Assembly (NCBI GenBank): GCA_945885545.1
Contig: CAMCYZ010000001.1
Coordinates: 1 to 60,954, forward strand
Source of the DNA: Spirosoma fluviale
GTDB lineage: Bacteria; Bacteroidota; Bacteroidia; Cytophagales; Spirosomataceae
Length of the DNA stretch: 60,954 bases
Direction of reading: 5' to 3'
Shown here: positions 1 through 7,738 of the stretch, piece by piece
How positions within the stretch are numbered: the first letter of the stretch is position 1
How the letters are laid out: every line of letters begins with the position of its first letter
The notes under the pieces: generated by a model
What the model was told of the DNA's origin: nothing
Databases searched by the model: none
What the model saw: only the letters and a program-made list of their open reading frames with translations
Position numbers and translations under genes: made by a program

Positions 1-410
1 GAAGACAAATAAAAGTTTTAAATGCGTTTTCATAATACGAAGTTTTAATTAAAAAAATGATTGCTTTTATTCCAAACTTAAAGATATTTTTACTTGCTAA
101 AAATCGATTGATTTAGGGCGAGGAAAAACAGTAATTTGCACATTATTAATGATTTGAGAATAAGGTCAAAGGTAGAGGTCTTGACTTGGCAAACGTTACA
201 GAATTTGTGGAATAGCTTGTGTTATTCACACTTTGGGTAGTGGAGAAACTTTAAATTCATGGAATTTCTTAGGGCAGGATAAGCAGCAATCGCCTTAAGT
301 TTTGGGAAATTTAAAAAGTTTGATTTTGAGCTATCGAAATATAGTTTAAGAAATAAAGTTGATAAGGCTGTCAGGCAGTTTTCGATATTGAAAGAGAGAA
401 GTTGCTATTT
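1..410. other. Gene-free left margin
   Basis: About 400 bases ahead of the tRNA-Ser terminator. I see no open frame with family resemblance on either strand and no RNA gene. It is AT-rich and has many stops in all frames. Confidence 0.5.
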
Positions 411-411
411 G

Positions 412-448
412 AAAAAAAACGTAATGTGTTATTTTCTAACACATTACG
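412..448 (-). terminator. Rho-independent terminator of tRNA-Ser
   Basis: An 11-bp perfect inverted repeat (420-430 with 438-448, 7-base loop) is followed on the minus strand by eight T (412-419). It starts about 20 bases past the 3' end of the tRNA, so it most likely ends that transcript. Confidence 0.8.
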
Positions 449-467
449 CCTTTTGTTGGAAGTTTTG

Positions 468-552
468 CAGAGAGGAAGAGATTCGAACTCTCGGTGCCTT
501 GCGACACACACGCTTTCCAAGCGTGCTCCTTAAGCCACTCGGACACCTCTCT
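468..552 (-). tRNA. tRNA-Ser(GGA)
   Basis: Read on the minus strand, this 85-base segment folds as a serine tRNA. The 7-bp acceptor stem is AGAGAGG with CCTCTCT and the discriminator base is G. The T arm is GAGAG-TTCGAAT-CTCTT with one G-T pair. The anticodon loop is CTTGGAAAG, giving anticodon GGA (UCC/UCU codons). A long variable arm, typical of class II tRNAs, lies between the anticodon and T arms. The CCA end is not encoded. A strong terminator follows. Confidence 0.93.
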
Positions 553-590
553 GTTTTGGGACTGCAAAGTAAAGTATAAATATTGAATTT

Positions 591-1658
591 TTATATACTT
601 CTTTCCCCCGAAATATCATTATTCAGTAAATTTTTAATCTCCAAAATCCCATTTGCATTTCCTAAAGCCCACATCAGTTTTGTTATAGCGGCCTCCAAGG
701 TCATGTCTGAGCCAGAAATTATGCCCAGTTCTTTCATTTTTTGACTTGTTTGATATTTGCCCATTATTACTCTCCCGCCCGTGCATTGCGACACATTCAG
801 GATAATGATTTCTCTTTTCAGGGCTTTTTCTAATATTTCTAAAAACCAAGATTCTGACAAGGCATTTCCGGAGCCATAAGTTTCTAAAACCACACCTTTT
901 AGCGTTTTTTGGTTAAAAAAGTTTTCTACAAAAGCCTGATTGATACCAGGGAAAAGTTTTAATATGCCCACATTGTCGTCTATTTTTTTATAGAATTTGG
1001 GTTCTTTCTGCTGATCAGGAATTTTAATATTTAAAAAGTTATAGTCTATGTTCACGCCTATTTCAGCCAGATAAGGGAAATTCTCAGAGTCAAAAGCATC
1101 AAACTGACTGCTTTCTCGTTTCTTAGCTCGGTTTCCCCGCAGAAGTCTGCCGTTGAAATAAATACATATTTCAGGTACTATAGATTTTTGATTTATGGTA
1201 GAACCTGCAATTTGAATAGACGTAATAAGATTTTCTCTGGCATCTGTTCTCGGAATACCAATGGGCAGTTGGGCTCCGGTAAAAACCACCGTTTTTGTGA
1301 GGTTTTGAATCATAAAACTCAAAGCAGAGGCCGAATAGGCCATGGTATCTGTGCCATGAAGAATCACGAAGCCTTGAAAATCTGCGTAATTATTTTCAAT
1401 TATGTCCACCAATTCTACCCAAATTTTTGGTGAAACATTGGAGGAATCAATCGGATTTGGCAATGCCAAAAAACAGAGTTCGAGGTTTAGGCGGTTTAGC
1501 TCGGGTATATTTTCAACAATCTGCTCAAATTTAAACGGCACCAAACTTCCGGTAGAATTATCATAAACCATCCCAAGCGTTCCACCAGTGTAAATAATTA
1601 GCACTTTTGGAGCATTCTCTGCCAACGAATTTATCTTAAGTATCTGGTATTTATTCAT
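591..1658 (-). CDS. ansA: Type I L-asparaginase
   Basis: This cytoplasmic-type enzyme hydrolyses L-asparagine to aspartate and ammonia. The 355-residue length fits the family. The N-terminal catalytic loop YTGGTLGM (residues 23-30) holds the first catalytic threonine, and HGTDTM (101-106) holds the second threonine and the aspartate. The segment FTGAQLPIGIPRTDARENL is typical of type I (AnsA) enzymes. No signal peptide is visible, which favours the cytoplasmic type I over the periplasmic type II. The start overlaps the 3' end of the upstream TPR gene by 8 bases, so the two are probably co-transcribed. Specificity between asparagine and glutamine cannot be read from the sequence. Confidence 0.93.
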   Translation of the reverse strand: MNKYQILKINSLAENAPKVLIIYTGGTLGMVYDNSTGSLVPFKFEQIVENIPELNRLNLELCFLALPNPIDSSNVSPKIWVELVDIIENNYADFQGFVILHGTDTMAYSASALSFMIQNLTKTVVFTGAQLPIGIPRTDARENLITSIQIAGSTINQKSIVPEICIYFNGRLLRGNRAKKRESSQFDAFDSENFPYLAEIGVNIDYNFLNIKIPDQQKEPKFYKKIDDNVGILKLFPGINQAFVENFFNQKTLKGVVLETYGSGNALSESWFLEILEKALKREIIILNVSQCTGGRVIMGKYQTSQKMKELGIISGSDMTLEAAITKLMWALGNANGILEIKNLLNNDISGERSI

Positions 1659-1977
1659 CTATTTCGTCTAAAAACATCTGGTAGGCACTTTTTAACTCTC
1701 TCAAGGCCTTTTCTTTATTTAGTTTTTCTGCCAATTTTATACCCAAAAGATAGGTGTTTTCGGCTTCACTGTTCTGGTTTTTTTCAAAATATAACGCAGC
1801 AGCATGATAGTAAGTTGGGAGATATTCGGGGAATTTTTGTAGCAACTTTTCGAAATATCCAATGGCCTTATCTTGCTGATTATCTTTATATTCTATCGCC
1901 AATGCATATATATTAAATGGGTCTTGAGGGTCTAATTCTATTTGTTCTAATAAAAAATTAATTCGTTCGGCTTGCAT
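1651..1977 (-). CDS. Small TPR-repeat protein
   Basis: This is a 108-residue soluble protein made almost entirely of TPR-like helices. The pattern DPFNIYALAIEY near residue 20 and PEYLPTYYHAAALYFEKNQNSEAE near 50-75 shows the small-large residue spacing of tetratricopeptide repeats, which bind other proteins. It lies directly upstream of ansA with an 8-base overlap, so it is the first gene of a two-gene operon. Whether it works with asparaginase is unknown. The start codon lies on the opposite strand only about 120 bases from the etfB start, so the two operons diverge. Confidence 0.75.
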   Translation of the reverse strand: MQAERINFLLEQIELDPQDPFNIYALAIEYKDNQQDKAIGYFEKLLQKFPEYLPTYYHAAALYFEKNQNSEAENTYLLGIKLAEKLNKEKALRELKSAYQMFLDEIDE

Positions 1978-1994
1978 ACTATTTTTCTAGCTTT

Positions 1995-2002
1995 TACATT
2001 TG
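1995..2002 (+). promoter_or_regulatory. -7 box upstream of etfBA
   Basis: TACATTTG matches the Bacteroidota -7 consensus TAnnTTTG. It lies about 95 bases before the etfB start, in the gap between divergent operons. No clear -33 TTTG partner is visible, so this is a candidate only. Confidence 0.4.
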
Positions 2003-2097
2003 TAATTGTTATGCATGCATACTATTATTTGTTTTCCATAAGTATAAATGCGTACATTGTTCAGGTTTTCAAAATTAACAATATAAATTCAATCTTT

Positions 2098-2832
2098 ATG
2101 AAAATACTCGTTTGTATTTCGAGTGTGCCAGACACTACCTCAAAGATTTCTTTTGAAGAAAACGACACCAAATTCAGTAAAGCAGGTATTCAGTACATCA
2201 TTGGACCTTACGATGATTACGCCCTTGCTCGAGGTGTAGAACTCAGAGAGTCTCTTGGTGGAACGCTCACTGTTTTAAATGTTGGATTGGCCGATGCTGA
2301 GCCGCAGATTAGAAAAGCCTTGGCCATAGGTGCTGACGATGCCGTAAGAATTGACGCAGAACCTACTGATTCATTTTTTGTGGCCTCCGAAATTGCCAAT
2401 TATGTAAAAGACAAAGGTTTTGATTTGATTTTGATGGGTCGCGAAACCACAGATTACAATTCTGGGGTAGTGCATGGTATAGTAGGGGAGTTGTTGGGAA
2501 TACCTTCGTTTTCGCCGGTGATGGAGCTTAAATTGGAGGGAAACACGGCCACTTTAGCCCGAGAAATAGAAGGAGGAAAGGAGAAACTGGAAGCCAGTTT
2601 ACCGTTGGTATTGGGTTGCCAAGAGCCTATTGCCGAATGGAAAATACCTAATATGAGAGGAATTATGTCTGCAAGAACTAAGCCTTTGGCTGTGATTGCA
2701 CCAAGTTCTGAAGCTTTGACAAGTATTGAAAAATATGAACTGCCAGCCCCGAAAGGTGCATGCAAAATGATTTCAGCAGAAGATGCGGGTTCCTTAATAA
2801 AATTATTGCAAACAGAAGCTAAAGTTTTGTAA
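2098..2832 (+). CDS. etfB: Electron transfer flavoprotein, beta subunit
   Basis: This is the small subunit of the ETF heterodimer, which takes electrons from acyl-CoA and related dehydrogenases and passes them to the quinone pool through ETF:quinone oxidoreductase. The protein starts MKILVCISSVPDT and has 244 residues, normal for EtfB. The segment GRETTDYNSGVVHGIVGELLG near residue 120 corresponds to the family's nucleotide-binding region. The frame is open further upstream, but those 42 extra codons are not EtfB-like, so the ATG at 2098 is chosen. etfA follows after 21 bases, forming a two-gene operon. Confidence 0.94.
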   Translation: MKILVCISSVPDTTSKISFEENDTKFSKAGIQYIIGPYDDYALARGVELRESLGGTLTVLNVGLADAEPQIRKALAIGADDAVRIDAEPTDSFFVASEIANYVKDKGFDLILMGRETTDYNSGVVHGIVGELLGIPSFSPVMELKLEGNTATLAREIEGGKEKLEASLPLVLGCQEPIAEWKIPNMRGIMSARTKPLAVIAPSSEALTSIEKYELPAPKGACKMISAEDAGSLIKLLQTEAKVL

Positions 2833-2853
2833 AACCTTAAAAAAGAAAAGATT

Positions 2854-3816
2854 ATGAGCGTTTTAGTATATACCGAATTGGCAGATGGCCAGTTTAAAAA
2901 ATCATCACTTGAGGCCATTTTTTATGGTTCTAAAGTGGCTACCCAAGTGGGTGGCTCCATGACTGTTTTAGTTATTGGAAGTGCCGCAGACGAGGAATTG
3001 GCAAAAGCGGGAAACTTTGGTGCAACCAAGGTTTTACATGCCAATGCTCAGAATTTGACTGCAGAAAACATCATGGCTTACAGCAAAGTTCTGTCTGAAA
3101 CTGCAAAGTCATTGGCTGCTACAATCGTAGTTTCCGCAAAATCATCATTGGCTGATGCCGTTATGGCTAGAGCCGCAGGTGCTTTGAAAGCCGGATTGGT
3201 AGGAAATGTTGTAGAATTACCTGAAACATCAAACGGATTTAAAGTTAAAAGGAGCATTTTTACAGGAAAAGCCTTTGCCGAAACTTCCATTACAAGTGAT
3301 GTGAAGTTTATAGCTATCAAGAAAAATGTTTTGCCTTTGGAGGAAACATCAAATTCCGCTGCGGTTGAAAAACTATCAGTTGATACAGGTAGCCTTACCG
3401 AAAGCTCAAAAGTGTTAGAAACCATAAAAGCCACTGGAACAGTGTCTTTGCCTGAGGCAGACTTGGTAGTATCAGGCGGAAGAGGCATGAAAGGTCCTGA
3501 AAATTGGCAGGCATTGTTAGATTTGGCCGAAGCATTGGGAGCTGCCACAGCATGCTCTAAGCCAGTTTCTGATTTGGATTGGAGACCTCACCACGAACAT
3601 GTGGGCCAAACAGGCGTCAAAGTTGCTCCAAATCTTTATATCGCTTGCGGTATTTCGGGTGCCATTCAGCACTTGGCTGGTGTAAACTCCTCTAAAGTAA
3701 TTGTGGTGATCAACAAAGACCCAGAAGCTCCCTTCTTCAAAGCTGCCGATTATGGCATTGTGGGAGATGTTTTTGATGTTTTGCCTAAGTTGACTGCTGC
3801 TGTTAAGGCTCTGTAA
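2854..3816 (+). CDS. etfA: Electron transfer flavoprotein, alpha subunit
   Basis: This is the large, FAD-carrying subunit of ETF, 320 residues long. The C-terminal FAD-binding domain is clear: VSGGRGMKGPENW near residue 207, DLDWRPHHEHVGQTG near 245, and the family signature LYIACGISGAIQHLAG followed by INKDPEAPFFKAADYGIVGD near 265-305. Together with etfB it would feed electrons from fatty-acid and branched-chain amino-acid oxidation into respiration. A bidirectional hairpin separates it from the convergent toxin gene. Confidence 0.95.
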   Translation: MSVLVYTELADGQFKKSSLEAIFYGSKVATQVGGSMTVLVIGSAADEELAKAGNFGATKVLHANAQNLTAENIMAYSKVLSETAKSLAATIVVSAKSSLADAVMARAAGALKAGLVGNVVELPETSNGFKVKRSIFTGKAFAETSITSDVKFIAIKKNVLPLEETSNSAAVEKLSVDTGSLTESSKVLETIKATGTVSLPEADLVVSGGRGMKGPENWQALLDLAEALGAATACSKPVSDLDWRPHHEHVGQTGVKVAPNLYIACGISGAIQHLAGVNSSKVIVVINKDPEAPFFKAADYGIVGDVFDVLPKLTAAVKAL

Positions 3817-3827
3817 GTTTTTTTTGA

Positions 3828-3858
3828 TGTAAAAGCCTTCGCAAAGAAGGTTTTTACA
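3828..3858. terminator. Bidirectional terminator between etfA and the toxin gene
   Basis: A 13-bp stem (3828-3840 with 3846-3858, one G-T pair, loop GCAAA) has A/T tracts on both sides. It sits 12 bases after the etfA stop and its right arm includes the stop codon of the convergent mazF-like gene, so it can serve both transcripts. Confidence 0.75.
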
Positions 3859-4180
3859 TTTTAAACATTCCCTCTAATATTTTACAAATCATCGAACTTG
3901 TAAATTCATCCAAATCTCCTATCTTTTTTACCAATCTGGATGTCTTATCAATAGCCCTGATTTGGTCTAATACTATTTGGCCGTTTTGATTTTCAAAATT
4001 GAAATTTATTCTTGTTGGGTATTTTTTTTGCGTATGGGTTAAAGGGGCAACTATCACGGTATTGAGGTACTTATTCACGCTATCGGGAGAGATGATTACG
4101 CAAGGTCGGGTTTTGGTAATTTCACTCCCTTTAGTTGGTTCTAGACTTACCAGCCATATTTCAAATCTCTTCACTATCAT
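3854..4180 (-). CDS. MazF/PemK-family mRNA interferase toxin
   Basis: This 108-residue protein belongs to the MazF/PemK family of endoribonucleases that cut mRNA at short sequences. The N-terminal FEIWLVSLEPTKGSEITKTR matches the family pattern (G/E-x-W-x-V-x-L-x-P-x-x-G-x-E-x-x-K-x-R-P). It is followed by PCVIISPD and the VAPLT strand, and the C-terminal half has the DQIRAIDKTRL-like segment (DQIRAIDKTSRLVKKIG). All core elements look intact, so it is probably functional. It is the second gene of the pair: the antitoxin ends 3 bases upstream. The cleavage site cannot be predicted. Confidence 0.9.
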   Translation of the reverse strand: MIVKRFEIWLVSLEPTKGSEITKTRPCVIISPDSVNKYLNTVIVAPLTHTQKKYPTRINFNFENQNGQIVLDQIRAIDKTSRLVKKIGDLDEFTSSMICKILEGMFKM

Positions 4181-4183
4181 TGT

Positions 4184-4441
4184 TTACCAGTTCCAGTCTT
4201 CTTTGTCGAATTCATTTTTCATACCTTCAAAAAGGTCGGTTTCTATTCCTGATTGATTTTCTGTTTCAAGTTTGAAGGCTTCTTCCCATCCATCTCTGGG
4301 GTGTTTTTTTAAAGCTCTCATCACAATGGCATCACCTATTATTTCCATTTCCACATCTTCCGTAATTCCGCAAGAAATCAACATAGTTTTTGGTATTAGC
4401 ACACCATTTGAGTTTCCAATTTTTCTAATAGATTGTAACAT
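4184..4441 (-). CDS. MazE/AbrB-type antitoxin
   Basis: This 85-residue protein has an N-terminal swapped-hairpin AbrB/SpoVT DNA-binding domain (SIRKIGNSNGVLIPKTML at residues 4-21, then a DVEMEII strand). A charged, probably disordered C-terminal tail (DGWEEAF to the end) would bind and neutralise the toxin. It is encoded first and lies 3 bases from the MazF-like toxin gene, the usual mazEF order. Such antitoxins commonly repress their own promoter; two perfect palindromes upstream fit that role. A convincing -7 box lies 20 bases before the start. Confidence 0.88.
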   Translation of the reverse strand: MLQSIRKIGNSNGVLIPKTMLISCGITEDVEMEIIGDAIVMRALKKHPRDGWEEAFKLETENQSGIETDLFEGMKNEFDKEDWNW

Positions 4442-4451
4442 AGTTTTGAAA

Positions 4452-4503
4452 TTGTTATAACAAATGTAGTAATTTTCTTTTTGAATAATCTAACAAGTGT
4501 TAG
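4452..4503 (-). promoter_or_regulatory. mazEF-like promoter with two palindromes
   Basis: On the minus strand TACATTTG (4461-4468) matches the Bacteroidota -7 box. The perfect 12-bp palindrome TTGTTATAACAA (4452-4463) overlaps it, and a second perfect 14-bp palindrome CTAACAAGTGTTAG lies at 4490-4503, near the expected -33 region. Both share the half-site TAACA. This is the layout expected for autorepression by the antitoxin/toxin complex; the binding itself is inferred. Confidence 0.5.
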
Positions 4504-4595
4504 TTTTTGTAAAGTTAAATGAAACCAAATCAATTCCTTTTCCATATTTTCAAAATTCTTATCAATCAAAAAATTTTAATAACCAAAATAAAAAT

Positions 4596-4603
4596 TAAAT
4601 TTG
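4596..4603 (+). promoter_or_regulatory. -7 box upstream of the OmpA-family gene
   Basis: TAAATTTG matches TAnnTTTG and lies 50 bases before the ATG at 4654, giving a plausible short leader. No good -33 TTTG is visible. Confidence 0.4.
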
Positions 4604-4653
4604 TAGTTGATTAATTACGTTAGTCTTTCTTTGTGTACATCTTATTTACAAAA

Positions 4654-6735
4654 ATGAAATTCGGAGGTTTTATACTTTTATTTTTTAGTGTAAACCATTT
4701 TATCTATTCCCAAGAGATATTATGGGCGGCTAAAGTATTAGAAAAATCTTCAGAAACTGTTGACGAGATTTACTCTACAAAAAACCGTGCAATACAAGTT
4801 TTAAACAAACCTAATGTTCTTCCCCAAACGGTGAGTTCACCTTGTAGTTGGCGACCAACAGGTTCAGGCTTTGGCGAAGATTATATTAAGGTGGGTTTTG
4901 AAAAAGCTATAAAGGTTAGACAAGTTATCATTGGAGAAACCGTCACTCCTGGTGCCATAGGAAGGGTTTTTGGATACACAAAAGACAATACTGAAATTTT
5001 GCTGTACGAAAATCGTGATCCAGCTCCAAGGCTAAGCGGGCGGATTTGGAATATCATCATACCGGAAACACAACAAGAAATAAATGCGATTAAGATATTG
5101 ATTGTACATTCGCTCAACAAAGGTCTCAAAGAATATGATGCGATAGGCATCTCAAATAGCGACCATCCTTATGTGGCCAAAATAAATGTCGCCGAAAATT
5201 TGCCGCCCAACTTGGAAAAAGAAAATCTGGGCGTAAACGTAAATTCAAAATACGGTGAGGTGGCACCGATAGTCTCTCCAGATGGCAAATTTCTGTATTT
5301 TACAAGGCTTAACCACCCAGATAACACCAAAGATAAAACCGCCAAAGGCGAAAAGACCGTTGAAATCCCTCAAGACGTTTGGGTGTCAAAACTCAATAAA
5401 AATGGCGGATGGGATGCTGCTGCAAATATTGGAGAACCCATAAATAATGCGGCTAATAATGCCGCAGCCACTATATCGGCCGACGGTAAAAGTTTATTCG
5501 TATTGAATGTTTATTTGCCTAATGGAAAGTATGTAGCAGGTCTTTCAAAGGCTACTATGAAAAACAAAAAGTGGGAGCTTCCGAAACAAATCAGAATTGC
5601 TGATTTTCAGGCTTTAGAAGTATATGATGAAAAAATTAAAGTTAAGAAAACAGTAACAGAGTATGCCATCAGTTCGGACGAGAAATATTTGGTGATGGGA
5701 CTCCGGCGTTCAGAAACCTTTGGCGACAAGGATCTCTATGTTTCATTAAAAACCTCAGACAACAGTTATGGTAAACCTATCAATTTAGGTCCGATACTCA
5801 ACTCTGCCGGAAACGAGGGGTCTCCTTTCTTGGCTGCTGATAATAAAACCCTTTATTTTAATTCAAACGGCCATCCGGGTTATGGCGATGCGGATATTTA
5901 TGTTACTACCCGGCTTGATGAAACCTGGACAAATTGGTCAGAACCAGTAAACCTGGGGCCTGTTATAAATTCTCCTGAGTGGGATGGCTATATTACTATT
6001 CCTGCCTCTGGAGAGTTTGCATATTTTAGTTCTTTGAAAAACTCTTTAGGTTCTGATGATATTTTTAAAATAAAGCTTTTTCCGAGTATTAAGCCACAAG
6101 TGGTGGTTTTGTACGATTTTCAATTTAAAGATAAGGTTACCAATAGACTAGTTACTCCCAAAATAAGTTTTCAGACATTGGGAGAGGTAAAGGACAGCTC
6201 GAATATAGTAAATTGGACTTTTGATGAAGAAACTCAGCTCAATAAATCAATTTTAAGTGTGGGTAAAAAGTACGAAATAGCCGCCACTTTAGAATCTTAC
6301 GGAGATTTTAGAACAATATTAGACCTAAGCAAAGAAACGAAGTACAAAGAATTAAAGGCTGTTTTTGAGATGTTGCCATTGGTGCAAGGCCAAAAAATGG
6401 TGCTTCAAAATCTGTTTTTTGACCAGGGGCAGTCCATCATCAAAGAAGAATCTTTTGAAGAACTAGAGAAGGTCAAAAAGATAATGGCTGAAAATCCGAG
6501 CATGGAAATATTGTTGGAGGGACACACTGATAACCAAGGTGATATGTTAAAAAACATAAAATTGGCGGAAGATCGTGTGAATGCGGTGAAAGACTATATC
6601 ACCAAGGATGGCGTTGTTGATGGTAAAAGAATTGGCATAAAATCGTGGGGACCCTACAAGCCAGTGCTGAGAAATTCATCAGAAGAGGCTCGAAAGAAAA
6701 ATAGGAGAGTAGAATTTACAATCACCAAAATGTAG
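4654..6735 (+). CDS. OmpA-family envelope protein with discoidin-like and PD40 propeller domains
   Basis: This 693-residue exported protein has a hydrophobic signal peptide ending near residue 20 (FIYSQ). A discoidin/galactose-binding-like region follows (about 45-165: SPCSWRPTG, VRQVIIGETV, IKILIVHS). Next is a beta-propeller of PD40-type repeats (SPDGKFLYFTR, ISADGKSLFV, LAADNKTLYFNSNG, PASGEFAYFSS). It ends in a peptidoglycan-binding OmpA domain (FFDQG, LLEGHTDNQGD, NRRVEF). The architecture recalls PorE-like type IX secretion components and other Bacteroidota envelope proteins, but PorE carries TPRs rather than a discoidin domain. A GTG at 4633 is also in frame; the ATG at 4654 gives the better signal peptide. 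Confidence 0.85.
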   Translation: MKFGGFILLFFSVNHFIYSQEILWAAKVLEKSSETVDEIYSTKNRAIQVLNKPNVLPQTVSSPCSWRPTGSGFGEDYIKVGFEKAIKVRQVIIGETVTPGAIGRVFGYTKDNTEILLYENRDPAPRLSGRIWNIIIPETQQEINAIKILIVHSLNKGLKEYDAIGISNSDHPYVAKINVAENLPPNLEKENLGVNVNSKYGEVAPIVSPDGKFLYFTRLNHPDNTKDKTAKGEKTVEIPQDVWVSKLNKNGGWDAAANIGEPINNAANNAAATISADGKSLFVLNVYLPNGKYVAGLSKATMKNKKWELPKQIRIADFQALEVYDEKIKVKKTVTEYAISSDEKYLVMGLRRSETFGDKDLYVSLKTSDNSYGKPINLGPILNSAGNEGSPFLAADNKTLYFNSNGHPGYGDADIYVTTRLDETWTNWSEPVNLGPVINSPEWDGYITIPASGEFAYFSSLKNSLGSDDIFKIKLFPSIKPQVVVLYDFQFKDKVTNRLVTPKISFQTLGEVKDSSNIVNWTFDEETQLNKSILSVGKKYEIAATLESYGDFRTILDLSKETKYKELKAVFEMLPLVQGQKMVLQNLFFDQGQSIIKEESFEELEKVKKIMAENPSMEILLEGHTDNQGDMLKNIKLAEDRVNAVKDYITKDGVVDGKRIGIKSWGPYKPVLRNSSEEARKKNRRVEFTITKM

Positions 6736-6743
6736 TATTTTTG
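6736..6743 (+). promoter_or_regulatory. -7 box of the glycosyltransferase operon
   Basis: TATTTTTG matches TAnnTTTG, directly after the stop of the OmpA-family gene and 18 bases before the first glycosyltransferase start. Confidence 0.45.
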
Positions 6744-6760
6744 TAAGCTAAACGAATTTT

Positions 6761-7738
6761 ATGAGCCCAAAACTCTTATTGGTAGTCCCTTGTTACAACG
6801 AACAAGAAATATTACAGCTCACAAATCAAAGACTCAATACTTACTTTGACCAACTTCTTGAACTTAAAAAAATAGACATCTCAAGCAAGATTTGTTACGT
6901 CAACGACGGCAGCAAAGACACCACTTGGGCAATAATTGATACACTCACAAAATCAAATACACGAGTTTTAGGCGTAAAATTAGCTAAGAATTTCGGTCAT
7001 CAGAATGCGGTTTTAGCAGGTCTTTTCAGTTTTGTTGATCAGTACGACTGTTACATTACTATTGACGCCGATTTGCAAGACGATATCCGTGCCATCGGTG
7101 ACATGATTGATAAGTACAATGAAGGAAATTCTGTAGTTTATGGCGTAAGAGAAGACAGAACCTCAGACACTTTCTTTAAGAAATTCACAGCCGAACTTTT
7201 CTATGTTATAATGGAGAAGCTTGGCGTTCCAGTGGTTTTCAATCATGCCGATTTCAGACTGATTGATAACAAAGTACTTAAGGAATTTGCCAATTTTAAG
7301 GAATACAATATGTTTATACGCGGGATAATCCCTACCATAGGTTTTCCTTCGGAAAAAGTCTATTACAAAAGACTTGAGCGTGAAGCTGGTGAAAGCAAAT
7401 ATCCATTTAGCAAGATGCTTGCATTTGCTTGGAAAGGAATCACTTCCTTCTCTACAGTGCCCATGCGTATGGTGCTTTGGTTTGGTGTGATCAATTTCAT
7501 AGTCTCATTTTTTATTGGATTTTATGTTCTTTGGAGTAAAATCCAAGGCGTGGCGGTATCGGGCTGGACATCTACTTTATTACCAATGGCCTTTTTTAGT
7601 GGTTCAAACATGATAGCTATTGGCCTTATTGGCGAATATGTTGGTAAAATTTACGAAGAAGTAAAAGGCAGACCTCGCTACATCATAGAGAAAATTTCGA
7701 AGGCTGTTGATTCAGAAAATCGTAATGTAGGCAAATGA
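6761..7738 (+). CDS. Family 2 glycosyltransferase, polyprenyl-phosphate type
   Basis: This 325-residue membrane-anchored GT2 enzyme probably transfers a sugar from a nucleotide donor to undecaprenyl phosphate (GtrB/DPM1-like). Visible elements are VVPCYNEQE at the N-terminus, VNDGSKDTT (about residue 47), the metal-binding DADLQDD (about 105), and two C-terminal hydrophobic segments (VLWFGVINFIVSFFIGFYV and the one ending in IGLIGEYVGKIYEEVKGRPRYI). That C-terminal signature is typical of the GtrB/ArnC group. It is the first gene of a tightly packed operon: the next gene overlaps its stop by 4 bases. The product would supply lipid-linked sugar to the membrane transferase encoded next. Confidence 0.9.
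   Translation: MSPKLLLVVPCYNEQEILQLTNQRLNTYFDQLLELKKIDISSKICYVNDGSKDTTWAIIDTLTKSNTRVLGVKLAKNFGHQNAVLAGLFSFVDQYDCYITIDADLQDDIRAIGDMIDKYNEGNSVVYGVREDRTSDTFFKKFTAELFYVIMEKLGVPVVFNHADFRLIDNKVLKEFANFKEYNMFIRGIIPTIGFPSEKVYYKRLEREAGESKYPFSKMLAFAWKGITSFSTVPMRMVLWFGVINFIVSFFIGFYVLWSKIQGVAVSGWTSTLLPMAFFSGSNMIAIGLIGEYVGKIYEEVKGRPRYIIEKISKAVDSENRNVGK

Noticed and set aside
1972-2097. Longer N-terminus for etfB
   Set aside because: EtfB proteins start at the MKILVCISSVPDT strand; the upstream codons are hydrophobic leader-like by chance and overlap the promoter region.
3078-3548. 156-codon minus-strand frame within etfA
   Set aside because: It lies entirely antisense to the well-supported etfA and is a codon-bias shadow.
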